38,943 bases of DNA from positions 1 through 38,943 of the forward strand of contig DASYAE010000245.1 in NCBI GenBank assembly GCA_036501535.1, written 5' to 3'. The notes below the pieces were generated by a model. It saw only the letters and a program-made list of their open reading frames with translations, was not told the origin of the DNA and made no database searches. The position numbers were made by a program, and so were the translations under genes. The stretch is from DASYAE01 sp036501535. GTDB lineage: Bacteria > Actinomycetota > Actinomycetes > Streptomycetales > Catenulisporaceae. The number at the start of each line of letters is the position of its first letter. Position 1 is the stretch's first letter. Shown piece by piece: positions 15,105 to 23,284 of the stretch.

Positions 15105-16811
15105 ATGTCGAATCCCCTCACCGCGTGGCTGACCGAGCCGCGCCCCGGCCGCGGGGTGAGCCTCGCCGGCGACGACGGAGAATGGTCCAGCGTGCCCTAT
15201 GCGGACCTGGCGGCGGACGCCCGCGGCGCGGGCGCGGCGATGGCCGCTGCAGGTGTGCGCGCGGGCGACATCGTCGCGGTCCTGATGCCGACCGGCCTGC
15301 CATACCTGTCGGTCTTCTTCGGCGCCTGGGCGGCCGGGGGCGCCCCGTGCCCGATCGTGCCGCCCTCGTTCCAGTCCAAGGACGAGTACGTCACGCATGT
15401 CGCTGAGGTCTTACGGCAAGCCGAGCCGGCCCTGGTGGCCACCTGCGAGGAGTACCGCGCGCTGATCGGGCTCGCCATGCAGAAGGCGGGGCGGCGGGAC
15501 GAGCCGTGGATCGCCGGCTCCGATCCCGCGGGCGCGGGCGCCGGCTTCGAGCCGCGGGGCCGCGACCTCGGTCTGCTGCAGTTCACCTCGGGCTCCAGCG
15601 GGCACCCGCGCGGGGCGCGGGCCTCGTGGCGCAACCTGTCCGCCGACATCGCGATGATCTGCGAGATGATCGGCTGGCGGGAGGGCGACGGGCTGGCCTC
15701 CTGGCTCCCGCTGCACCATGACATGGGCCTGATAGGCTCGCTGCTGACCACGGTGTCCATGCAGGGCGACCTGTGGCTCATGCAGCCCGAACAGTTCATG
15801 CGCCGGCCGATGCAATGGCTCTCCTGCTTCGAGCCGGGCAAGGGCTGCCACGCCGCCTCCCCGTCCTTCGCGTTCGCGTACATCGCCCGGCGCGTGTCCC
15901 CCGAGCAGATCGCGCGGCTCGACCTTTCGCACTGGCGTACTGCGCTGATCGGCGCAGAGGCGATCAACCCGGCCGCGCTGGACGCCTTCGCCCGGCTGGC
16001 CGCGCCGGCCGGGTTCTCCATCGGGACCTTCCGCCCGGCCTACGGGCTGGCCGAGGCGACCCTCGCGGTCAGCGTCGGCACCCGGTCGGACGGCGCGACG
16101 GCGGTGCGGGTCGATCCCGGGTCGCTGCGCTTCGGCGGCGAGGTGGCGCTGACCGCGACGGCGCGGCTCGGCGGGCAGTCCTTCTCGGCCGGCGACGGCT
16201 GGCTGCTGGGGCACGGCAGTCCGCCCGCGGGGCACGGCGTCGGCGTCGCGGTGGTCGACGAGGAGGGCCTGCCGCTGCCGGAGCGGCGGCTCGGCGAGAT
16301 CTCGGTCGAGGGCCCGATCGTCACCGACGGCTACCACGGCGGGCGGACCAGCGAGTCGACCCGGTTCGTCGACGGCGTCCTGCGCACCGGCGATGCCGGC
16401 TTCATGCACGACGGAGAGTTGTACATACTCGGCCGGATGGGCGACAGCCTCAAGGTCAGCGGCCGCAGCGTCTACGTGGAGGACCTCGACGGCGAGGTGG
16501 CCGATGCGACCGGGCTCGACCGCGCCCGGCTGGCCGTGGTGAGCACGTACGAGGCCGGCACGATGGGCGTGACGGTGTTCGCCGAGACGCGGTCGTCCGC
16601 CGACTGGGCGCAGCGGGCGCGCGGCGCGCTGGCGAGCCGGCTCGGCCCGGACTTCCCGGTCACCGTGGTCTTCGGTCGCCGGGGACTGATCAAGCGGACC
16701 TCGAGCGGCAAGCCGAGGCGCCGGCACATGTGGAACCTGATTCGCGAGGGCAGGCTGGAGAACGTGACCGTGGTGCCCTCTCCCGGGCCGGCCGCGCAGG
16801 CCCGCTCATGA
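15105..16811 (+). CDS. Fatty acyl-AMP ligase (AMP-binding)
   Basis: 568-residue adenylating enzyme. The phosphate loop is LLQFTSGSSGHPRGA (about 155-169); SWLPLHHDMGLIGSL, FRPAYGLAEATLAVS and RTGDAGF...GELYILGRMGD are the FAAL-type motifs, and the C-terminal lysine is near IKRTSSGKPRRR. FAALs make an acyl-adenylate and pass the acyl group to an ACP rather than to CoA; here the ACP at 9693 is the likely acceptor. ATG 15105 has only a distant purine tract. Codon 103 is TTA (15411-15413), so translation may need the bldA tRNA. The stop overlaps the P450 start as ATGA. Confidence 0.88.
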   Translation: MSNPLTAWLTEPRPGRGVSLAGDDGEWSSVPYADLAADARGAGAAMAAAGVRAGDIVAVLMPTGLPYLSVFFGAWAAGGAPCPIVPPSFQSKDEYVTHVAEVLRQAEPALVATCEEYRALIGLAMQKAGRRDEPWIAGSDPAGAGAGFEPRGRDLGLLQFTSGSSGHPRGARASWRNLSADIAMICEMIGWREGDGLASWLPLHHDMGLIGSLLTTVSMQGDLWLMQPEQFMRRPMQWLSCFEPGKGCHAASPSFAFAYIARRVSPEQIARLDLSHWRTALIGAEAINPAALDAFARLAAPAGFSIGTFRPAYGLAEATLAVSVGTRSDGATAVRVDPGSLRFGGEVALTATARLGGQSFSAGDGWLLGHGSPPAGHGVGVAVVDEEGLPLPERRLGEISVEGPIVTDGYHGGRTSESTRFVDGVLRTGDAGFMHDGELYILGRMGDSLKVSGRSVYVEDLDGEVADATGLDRARLAVVSTYEAGTMGVTVFAETRSSADWAQRARGALASRLGPDFPVTVVFGRRGLIKRTSSGKPRRRHMWNLIREGRLENVTVVPSPGPAAQARS

Positions 16812-18070
16812 GCGTGGCGGCGACGGGGACGCGCTCGCGGCGCGAACAGTGGATGCAGGCCGACGCGGCCTTCCGCGAGCTGATATCCCCGGCCGGCCGC
16901 GAGGACCCGTACCGCTGCTACTCGGTGCTGCGCGAAATCGCGCCGGTCTACCCGAGCAAGCTCGGCCACATCGTGCTGACGCGGTACGCGGACTGCGTCT
17001 CGGTGCTGAAGAACCGCCTGTTCACCGTGCACGACTCAGACTGGCTGGACGCCACCGTGCCGGACTGGCGCGAACGGCCCGGGCTCGCCGTGGTGGGACA
17101 GTCGATGATCTTCCAGAACCCGCCGGTGCACACGCGGCTGCGCCGGCTGTTCGGCGAGCCGTTCACGCCGCGGCGGGTGCAGTCGCTGCGCCCGGCCCTG
17201 CGGCGACTGCTCGACGCGGAGCTCGACGCCATCGCCGACGCGGGCAGCGACGGCGGGACGGTCGACCTGCGCGAGATGCTGGCGCTGCCGCTCCCGGTCG
17301 CCGTGATCGGCCTGCTGGTCGGTGTGCCCGAGTCGGACTTCGGCTTCATCAACACGCCGGCCGCGGATCTGACCGCGCTGGTCGACTTCTTCGCCTCGCA
17401 GGAGAAGCTGCGGCGGGCCGACGAGGCGGTCGAGGTGCTGGCCCCCTACTTCGCCGACCTGGTCCGGCAGCGGCGGCGCCGGCCGACCGACGACCTCATC
17501 TCGGCGCTGGCCTCGATCAGCGAGCAGGGCGACGCCGACGCGCTGACCGACGACGAACTGGTCCAGTCGATGATCCTGCTGTTCGTCGCCGGCTTCGAGA
17601 CCTCGGCCAACCTGATCACCAACGGCCTGTTCGCGTTACTACGCCATCCCGCCCAGCTCGCCGCGCTGGCCGCCGATCCGGACCTCGCGCCCCAGGCGGT
17701 CGAGGAGGTCATGCGCTACGACTCGCCGGTGCAGGGCGCCAGCCGGGTCGCCGTGGCCGACACCGAGATCGGCGGGGTGGAGGTCAAGGCCGGCCGGGAG
17801 ATCTGGGCCCTGTCGGGGGCGGCGAACCGGGATCCCGCGCAGTTCCCGGACCCGGACCGGTTCGACATCACCCGCACCGGGACCAAGGTGGTCAGCTTCG
17901 GCGGCGGGGTGCACTTCTGCATCGGCGCGCCGCTGGCCCGGCTCGAGGGGGTGCTGGCCTTCCCCGCGGTGCTGGACCGGTTCCCGAGGCTCGCGCTGGC
18001 CGGCGAGCCGACCCTGCGGTCCGACTTCAACCTGCGCGGCTTCAGCCGGCTGCCGGCCACGGTGCGCTAG
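16808..18070 (+). CDS. Cytochrome P450
   Basis: 420-residue P450. The I-helix oxygen-binding motif is AGFETS (about 259-264), the ExxR is EEVMR, and the heme-thiolate loop is FGGGVHFCIGAPLARLE with its Cys near 377. Soluble CYP fold of the actinobacterial type, needing ferredoxin and reductase from elsewhere. Codon 277 is TTA (17636-17638), so this P450 and the ligase before it both depend on the rare leucine tRNA. It overlaps the ligase stop by ATGA. The substrate is probably an acyl or aminoacyl intermediate or the finished scaffold (inference). Confidence 0.92.
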   Translation: MSVAATGTRSRREQWMQADAAFRELISPAGREDPYRCYSVLREIAPVYPSKLGHIVLTRYADCVSVLKNRLFTVHDSDWLDATVPDWRERPGLAVVGQSMIFQNPPVHTRLRRLFGEPFTPRRVQSLRPALRRLLDAELDAIADAGSDGGTVDLREMLALPLPVAVIGLLVGVPESDFGFINTPAADLTALVDFFASQEKLRRADEAVEVLAPYFADLVRQRRRRPTDDLISALASISEQGDADALTDDELVQSMILLFVAGFETSANLITNGLFALLRHPAQLAALAADPDLAPQAVEEVMRYDSPVQGASRVAVADTEIGGVEVKAGREIWALSGAANRDPAQFPDPDRFDITRTGTKVVSFGGGVHFCIGAPLARLEGVLAFPAVLDRFPRLALAGEPTLRSDFNLRGFSRLPATVR

Positions 18071-18102
18071 CGCCTGTTCGAATGCCGAGTCCGTAGCCGG
18101 GC

Positions 18103-18309
18103 TCACTCAGCGTCCTGTGCCCCGATCAGGTCGAGGTCGCGAACGCAGAAGCCGTGGTGCTCGAAGGTCTCGTTGAGCACCGTGCCGAGGCACTGGCGCA
18201 CCGAGCGGCCTCGGGCGTACGGCGGCCAGACATCGTCGTCGGGCACCGGCGCCGGCGCTGCGAGCTGCGCAGCGGTGACCTCGTCGAGCCAGGCCTCGAG
18301 CTCGGCGGC
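18103..18309 (-). pseudogene. C-terminal remnant of a DinB/DUF664 protein
   Basis: A 68-codon reading frame whose residues read as the C-terminal third of a DinB-family (DUF664) protein: WLDEVTAAQL, then WPPYARGRSVRQCL and VLNETFEHHGFCVRDLDL. An in-frame TAG stands directly upstream (18310-18312), and beyond it comes the end of the SARP gene, so there is no start and no N-terminal part. It is a decayed fragment between the P450 and SARP genes and suggests an old rearrangement at this point of the cluster. Confidence 0.72.
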
Positions 18310-18346
18310 CTAGATCCGAGCACCGACAAGCCAGGCCGACGGCGGC

Positions 18347-20272
18347 TCACTGCACGTCGCAGGTCTCGGCCCAGCCGCACCGGTTCGGGGCGGCCGTGCC
18401 GTTCTCGTCCATGCCGGCCTTGCGGCTGGCCAGCTCGAGCGCGTACGACCGCAGCAGCGGATGCAGCCGGAACCGCGGGTCGCCCGGATCGCCCGGCAGC
18501 GACTGCACCAGCTGTTCGTCGATCATCTGCTCCAGCAGGTCGAAGGCGGCCTCCCGGCCGGTGCGCAGCACCACCCGCGCGTCCTCGAGCCCGAAGGGGC
18601 CGGCCGGCAGCAGGCCGAGCAGGCCGAACGCGGCGAGCACCGCCTCGTCGCAGTCGCTGTAGTCCTGGTCGAAGACCGAGAGCACGTCGGCGTCCCCGGC
18701 GCGCAGCTCGGACAGGCTCGGCCGGTCGCCGCCGAGCCGGTCCGCCAGGGTCCGGATCTTCCAGTGCGTCTTGACCGCGAGCCGGGACCCGGCGATCCGG
18801 ATCGCCAGCGGCAGGCCGCCGCAGCTGTCGACCAGGCCCTCGGCGGCCTGCGGCTCGGCCGCGAGCCGGTCCGGGCCGACGATCCGGCCGAGCAGCTCCA
18901 CCCCGTGGTACCGGGCCAGCGGGCCGAGCGTCACGGTGCGCAGCCCCTCGATCCCGGCCGGCACCCGCCGCGAGGTGGTCACCACGGCGCAACCCGGGGT
19001 CATCGCGAGCAGCGGCCGCACCTGCGCCTCGCAGTGCACGTCGTCGAGTACCACCAGCAGGCGCCGTCCGGTGGTCTCCGCCCGCAGCAGCTCGCAGAAC
19101 TCGTGCACGGTGTTCGGCATCCGCTCGCTCTCGACGCCGAGCGCGCCGAGGATCATGCGCTGGACCGCCAACGGGTCGGCCGGCGCGTCGTCCGGCTCGC
19201 GCGCCCTCACCCAGCACCGGCCGTCGGGGAAGTCGTTCTCCAGCTCGTACATGAGCTGCACGGCCAGCGCGGTCTTCCCGACCCCGGGCAGCCCGGCCAC
19301 CGAGACCAGCACGACGTTGGCGTCCGAGCCGGAACAGGTCCGCCGGACCAGGTCCTTGATGGCGTCCATCTGCGCCGCGCGCCCGGTGAAGTCGGCGACC
19401 TTCACCGGCACCGGCATCGTGCCCGACCGCAGCCGCGGACGCCGCTCGGGCACGGACCCGCGCGGCTGCTGCACGGGCCGCAGGACCGGTATGCCGGCGT
19501 CGGCCCGGTCCGCGTCGGCGGCCAGGATGGCCTGGTGCACGGCCTGCAGCTGCGGACCGGGATCGAGTCCGAGCTCCTCGACCACGTTGCGTCGCAGCTC
19601 CCGATAAGTGGCCAGTGCGTCGTACTGCCGTCCGGCACGGTAGAGCGCGATCATGTACTTGCCGCGCAGATTCTCCCGCAGCGGATGCCGGGCCACCAGC
19701 GTCTGCAGCTCCCCGATCAGCTCGGCGTGCCGGCCCAGCTGCAGGTCGGCCTCGAGCCGGTGCTCCAGCACCGCCATCCGGCTCTCCTCGAGCCGGGCGA
19801 TGGCCAGGCCGAGCGTCGGGCCGGCCGCGGAGGCCACGTCCGCCATCGCCGGACCGCGCCACACCGCGAGCGCGGCGCGCAACAGCGCGGCGGCCTGGTC
19901 CGGCCGGTTGGCGACCAGCGCGTCGCGACCCTCCTCGGACAGCGACTCGAAGGTCTGCACGTCGAACTCTTTGGGCGAGGTCAGCAGGCTGTATCCGAGC
20001 GAGGAGGTGACCAGCCGTCCCGTGTCGCCGTTCCGGTCGGGCAGCGCCGCGAGCAGTTTGCGCAGGTGGGAGACGTATACGTACAGTGTGGTCAGTGCGG
20101 TGCGGGGCACTCGCTGGCCCCAGAGCTCCTCGATCAGGTCGTCGCAGGAGACGATCTCGTTCGTCCGGGCCAGCAGGGTGGCCAGCACCAGCCTCAGCTT
20201 GGGCGCGGTGGGCGCGAGCTCACCGCCCTCATGGTGGATCGTGATCGGACCCAGGACGCCGAACAGTACCAC
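18347..20272 (-). CDS. SARP-family activator with NB-ARC domain
   Basis: 641-residue regulator. Domains in order: an OmpR-like winged helix (about 1-100, with LVLATLLARTNEIVS and TALTTLYVYVSHLRKLL), the BTAD all-helical domain (about 105-250), and an NB-ARC ATPase (about 290-640) with Walker A GLPGVGKT and Walker B LLVVLDD, plus the GLPLAI motif. It ends without TPR repeats and so is shorter than AfsR. SARPs activate biosynthetic operons by binding direct repeats spaced 11 or 22 bp; a 22-bp-spaced pair lies in its own upstream region. GTG start, with an AT-rich -10-like region (TTGATATTAAATC) upstream. Likely pathway-specific activator of this cluster. Confidence 0.9.
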   Translation of the reverse strand: MVLFGVLGPITIHHEGGELAPTAPKLRLVLATLLARTNEIVSCDDLIEELWGQRVPRTALTTLYVYVSHLRKLLAALPDRNGDTGRLVTSSLGYSLLTSPKEFDVQTFESLSEEGRDALVANRPDQAAALLRAALAVWRGPAMADVASAAGPTLGLAIARLEESRMAVLEHRLEADLQLGRHAELIGELQTLVARHPLRENLRGKYMIALYRAGRQYDALATYRELRRNVVEELGLDPGPQLQAVHQAILAADADRADAGIPVLRPVQQPRGSVPERRPRLRSGTMPVPVKVADFTGRAAQMDAIKDLVRRTCSGSDANVVLVSVAGLPGVGKTALAVQLMYELENDFPDGRCWVRAREPDDAPADPLAVQRMILGALGVESERMPNTVHEFCELLRAETTGRRLLVVLDDVHCEAQVRPLLAMTPGCAVVTTSRRVPAGIEGLRTVTLGPLARYHGVELLGRIVGPDRLAAEPQAAEGLVDSCGGLPLAIRIAGSRLAVKTHWKIRTLADRLGGDRPSLSELRAGDADVLSVFDQDYSDCDEAVLAAFGLLGLLPAGPFGLEDARVVLRTGREAAFDLLEQMIDEQLVQSLPGDPGDPRFRLHPLLRSYALELASRKAGMDENGTAAPNRCGWAETCDVQ

Positions 20273-20677
20273 GAACCCACAACCCTCGATTTAATATCAA
20301 GAGACGAATGGAACGAGTCGATACCTTCGTCGATTCCGGCTACACCGAAGACCCGGACACCCAATACCTCCACAAGCAGCTGTACATACAAGCTTGTTGC
20401 CGATTCTCGCGCGCGCACGGCAGCGCCTCGGACCGGAACACGATCCCGGGCCGAGAGCGGTGGAGACCTCGTCGATGAAGATCCGGCGCCCTGCTCGACG
20501 GGTACTGGCTGCTTGACGTCAGGGTACTGCCGTTCAGCACTACCGGGCAAGCATCCCGAGCACCGCGCCGAGCGGTCGGGCCGCCGATTCGGCAGGCAAC
20601 CGGCAAGTACGCGGCTGCTGACATCGCCGGCGCCCCGGGCGCAAAACCACTCGGCAACCAAGACATCGCACCCGCAC
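20273..20677. other. Intergenic region between SARP and LuxR genes
   Basis: 405 bp, less GC-rich than its neighbours near the SARP start. It holds the SARP promoter region, ATCGAC repeated with a 6-bp gap on the minus strand near 20318-20337, and the GGGTACTG pair described separately. I see no convincing gene or RNA in it. Confidence 0.5.
20500..20529. promoter_or_regulatory. GGGTACTG direct repeats, 22 bp apart, around TGACGTCA
   Basis: GGGTACTG occurs at 20500-20507 and 20522-20529, exactly 22 bp apart, and between them is the perfect palindrome TGACGTCA (20514-20521). The spacing is typical of SARP sites. GGTACTG-like copies also occur at 21466-21472 and, imperfectly, at 21532-21539, both upstream of the MFS gene. 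Confidence 0.5.
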
Positions 20678-21382
20678 CTACAGCAGCCCGATGCGCCCGG
20701 CCACGTTCAGCGCCTCCACCCGGTTGCGCGCGCCGAGCTTCTGCAAGGCCCGTTGGATATATGTCTTGACGGTATTCGCGGACAGACCGAGCACCCGGGC
20801 GATCTCGGCGTTGGTCTCGCCCAGCGCGATCCGGCGCAGGATCTCGTACTCCCGCCGGGTCAGCCCGTACACGCCCCGGTCGCGCGGACCGGTCGGCGCG
20901 ACCTCCGCCTCGTCGATGAAGCGCTCGCCCCGCTCGACCCGGCCGAGGATCTCCAGCAGATCAGTGGGATCCGTGTGCTTGTTCACCACCCCCTCGACTC
21001 CGCTCTCGATCAGGACCTCCAGCACCGAGTGCGAGCGCTGCGAAGTGAAGATCACCACCTTGGCCTGCGGCGCCCGGATCCGCAGCCCGCGCAGGATCTC
21101 CGGGGCGAACATGTCCGGCAGGCGCAGGCCCAGCAGCACCAGGTTCGGATGAGCCGTCCTGGCCGACTCGATCGCCTCCCGGCCGGTCCCGGCGTAGGTC
21201 ACCGCCGAGATCCAGTCCGTCCCGGCGGCGATCGCGGCGACTCCGGCGTAGACGATCGGGGCGCTGTCCGCCACCAGCAGATGCGTCCCCGGCCAGGCCT
21301 GCGCCGACAGGTCGGATCCGGTCTCGGACGGGCGCCGCGGCGGAAGTGGTCTGCGCCCCGATATGGGCACGATGTACGGCAT
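20678..21382 (-). CDS. LuxR-family regulator with aspartate-less receiver
   Basis: 234-residue NarL/LuxR-type regulator: a receiver-like domain (about 33-155) and a C-terminal LuxR HTH (about 173-234, with LTRREYEILRRIALG and NAEIARVLGLSANTVKTY). The phosphoacceptor Asp is replaced by Gly85 in LVLLGLRLPD. Only one acidic residue of the usual pair is left (Asp39), while Lys135 and the switch Thr113 remain. It therefore probably does not respond to phosphorylation; small-molecule binding is known for other atypical receivers. ATG start with GAGG nine bases upstream. It lies between the SARP gene and the divergent MFS gene, so it likely regulates one or both. Confidence 0.87.
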   Translation of the reverse strand: MPYIVPISGRRPLPPRRPSETGSDLSAQAWPGTHLLVADSAPIVYAGVAAIAAGTDWISAVTYAGTGREAIESARTAHPNLVLLGLRLPDMFAPEILRGLRIRAPQAKVVIFTSQRSHSVLEVLIESGVEGVVNKHTDPTDLLEILGRVERGERFIDEAEVAPTGPRDRGVYGLTRREYEILRRIALGETNAEIARVLGLSANTVKTYIQRALQKLGARNRVEALNVAGRIGLL

Positions 21383-21579
21383 ATGGTCAAACCTCGTGGT
21401 CGCGCCGGCTGTTGCGGGGGGATGGCCGAGATCTCCGCGCGCAGCTGCGGGCAGGGCTCCCGTCTCAGTACCAGTGCTGCATAAGCGACCTAAAGGGCAC
21501 CTTGCACGCCTAACGTGTTACCTCGCGACTTAGTACCCCACAGCAAGCCTTTCCCCTGGTCATCCATCCGATGAATGGT

Positions 21580-21619
21580 TTAAGCCAGCCGCAAGGCCCT
21601 CATAGGCATACTGGCTTAA
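21580..21619. promoter_or_regulatory. TTAAGCCAG...CTGGCTTAA inverted repeat
   Basis: Perfect 9-bp arms at 21580-21588 and 21611-21619, centres 31 bp apart (about three turns), in the 341-bp divergent region between the LuxR-type regulator and the MFS exporter. Likely a two-site operator; the LuxR-type or SARP protein are the obvious candidates. The rest of the region holds no gene that I can support. Confidence 0.5.
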
Positions 21620-21723
21620 GCGAACGCATTACACGGCCACGCTCCATTGATATCTGTGCCGATATACCTATCTCGTACATCCTTCTGGCCGCGCGCTCAC
21701 GGTCTCTGGAAAGGACATTTCCG

Positions 21724-23226
21724 TTGGACGAGGGAGACACCGTCTACGCGGAGACGCGCCCCGGTACAGTTAAACACAAAGGTTTGATACTCATAGTGCT
21801 CTCCATCGCGGTGTTCATGACCTCCCTCGACTCCTCGGTCGTGAACGTCATGAACCCGCGGCTGCAGGCCTCCCTGCACCTGTCCGCCACCGAGCTGCCC
21901 TGGGTGATGGACATCTACATGCTGTTCATCGGCGGCCTGCTGATGCTGGGCGGGCGGCTGTGCGACGTGCTGGGGCGCCGCCGCGTGTTCGTCTTCGGCA
22001 TGCTGCTGTTCGCCGTCTCGTCGCTGCTGGTCGGCGCGTCGCAGAACGCCTTCGAAGTACTCTCCATGCGCGCCGTGCAGGGGGTCTCCGCGGCCGCGAT
22101 GTCGCCGAGCGCGCTGTCCATCCTGGTCACGACCTTCACCGACCGGGAGGAGCGCAACAAGGCGTTCGGCCTGTGGGGCGCGGTGATCGGCCTCGGCTCG
22201 GCGCTCGGCACCCTGGTCGGCGGCTCCATCGCGGACTGGGACTGGCGCTGGGCTTTCTGGATCAACGTGCCGGTCGGGCTGGCGACCGCGGCCGCGGCGC
22301 TGCGGTGGGTCCCCGGCGGCCGGCCGGCCGGCTCGCGTCCCCGGGTCGACCTCACCGGTGCGGTGACGATCACCGCGGGCATGCTCAGCCTCGTGTTCGG
22401 GATCATCGAGGTGGGCGCGCGCGGCTGGAGCAACCCGATCCCGCTGTCCGCCTTCGCCGCCGGCGTCGTCCTGCTGGCCGGCTTCGCCACCGCCGAGCTG
22501 CGCAGCACCGCGCCGCTGATCCCGCCCGCGCTGTTCCGCAAGCACGCGGTGGTGGCCGGCGCCCTCGGGGAGTTCCTGACCGGGGCCGTCATGATGCCGT
22601 GCTTCTTCCTGCTGCCGATCTACATGCAGGACCTGCACGGCTACAGCCCCCTGAAAACCGCGCTGGCGCTCCAGCCGGTGAGCGTCGCGCTGATCTTCTT
22701 CGCGCCGGTGCTCTCCCGGCTGATCGGCAAGACCGGCCCGCGCCTGCCGTATCTCGCCGGGACCGCGGCCCTGGCCGGGATGCTGGCCATCCTGGTCAAC
22801 CTGCCGCTCGGCCACGGGTACGCCGAATACCTTCTGCCGGCTATATCACTGCTCGGGATCGGCATCGTGCTCTGCCTGATCACCACGCCGGTGATCGGCA
22901 CGTCCCAGGCGACCGAGGAGGATGCCGGAGGCACCTCGGCGATCCTCAACATCTGCGGCCAGCTCGGCTCGGCGTTCGGGATCGCGCTCGCGGTCAGCGT
23001 GTTCAACGGACGCACCGGCAGCCTGGTCGCCTCCGGAGCGTCCACCGCACAGGCGATGGACACAGGACTGCGGGACGCCTTCGCGGCGCTCTCGGTACTC
23101 CTCGCGCTCAGCATCCTCCTCGGGCTGTTCGGGTTCCGCGGCCTCGGCGGCCACGCGGCCCCGGCGCAGCGCGGCGAGAGCGTCTCAGGCCTCGAGACCG
23201 CGACCAACCTCAGCGGCCACAGCTAG
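21724..23226 (+). CDS. MFS exporter, DHA2 (14-TMS) type
   Basis: 500-residue drug:H+ antiporter-like transporter with about 14 TM segments. Motifs: VFMTSLDSSVVNVMNPRL in TM1, GRLCDVLGRRRVF (motif A) between TM2 and TM3, RAVQGVSAAAMSPSAL, and the motif C-like GAVIGLGSALGTLVGG in TM5. TTG 21724 has AAAGGA ten bases upstream; in-frame starts further up would add residues in a promoter region. It is the probable exporter or self-resistance pump of the cluster, transcribed in the same direction as the P450 and glycosyltransferase that follow. Confidence 0.9.
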   Translation: MDEGDTVYAETRPGTVKHKGLILIVLSIAVFMTSLDSSVVNVMNPRLQASLHLSATELPWVMDIYMLFIGGLLMLGGRLCDVLGRRRVFVFGMLLFAVSSLLVGASQNAFEVLSMRAVQGVSAAAMSPSALSILVTTFTDREERNKAFGLWGAVIGLGSALGTLVGGSIADWDWRWAFWINVPVGLATAAAALRWVPGGRPAGSRPRVDLTGAVTITAGMLSLVFGIIEVGARGWSNPIPLSAFAAGVVLLAGFATAELRSTAPLIPPALFRKHAVVAGALGEFLTGAVMMPCFFLLPIYMQDLHGYSPLKTALALQPVSVALIFFAPVLSRLIGKTGPRLPYLAGTAALAGMLAILVNLPLGHGYAEYLLPAISLLGIGIVLCLITTPVIGTSQATEEDAGGTSAILNICGQLGSAFGIALAVSVFNGRTGSLVASGASTAQAMDTGLRDAFAALSVLLALSILLGLFGFRGLGGHAAPAQRGESVSGLETATNLSGHS

Positions 23227-23284
23227 CGGCGGCGGCCGGCGGCCGGCGCCTACGTCGAGAAACCACCTCGGGAGTGAAACCACC

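Noticed and set aside
15773..18070. 765-codon open frame covering two genes
   Set aside because: Its first part is an out-of-frame shadow of the acyl-AMP ligase, while its second part is the P450 frame; the true P450 start is ATG 16808.
18461..21484. 1007-codon open frame on the plus strand
   Set aside because: Antisense to the SARP and LuxR-type genes and crosses their intergenic region; composition is a shadow of the real genes.
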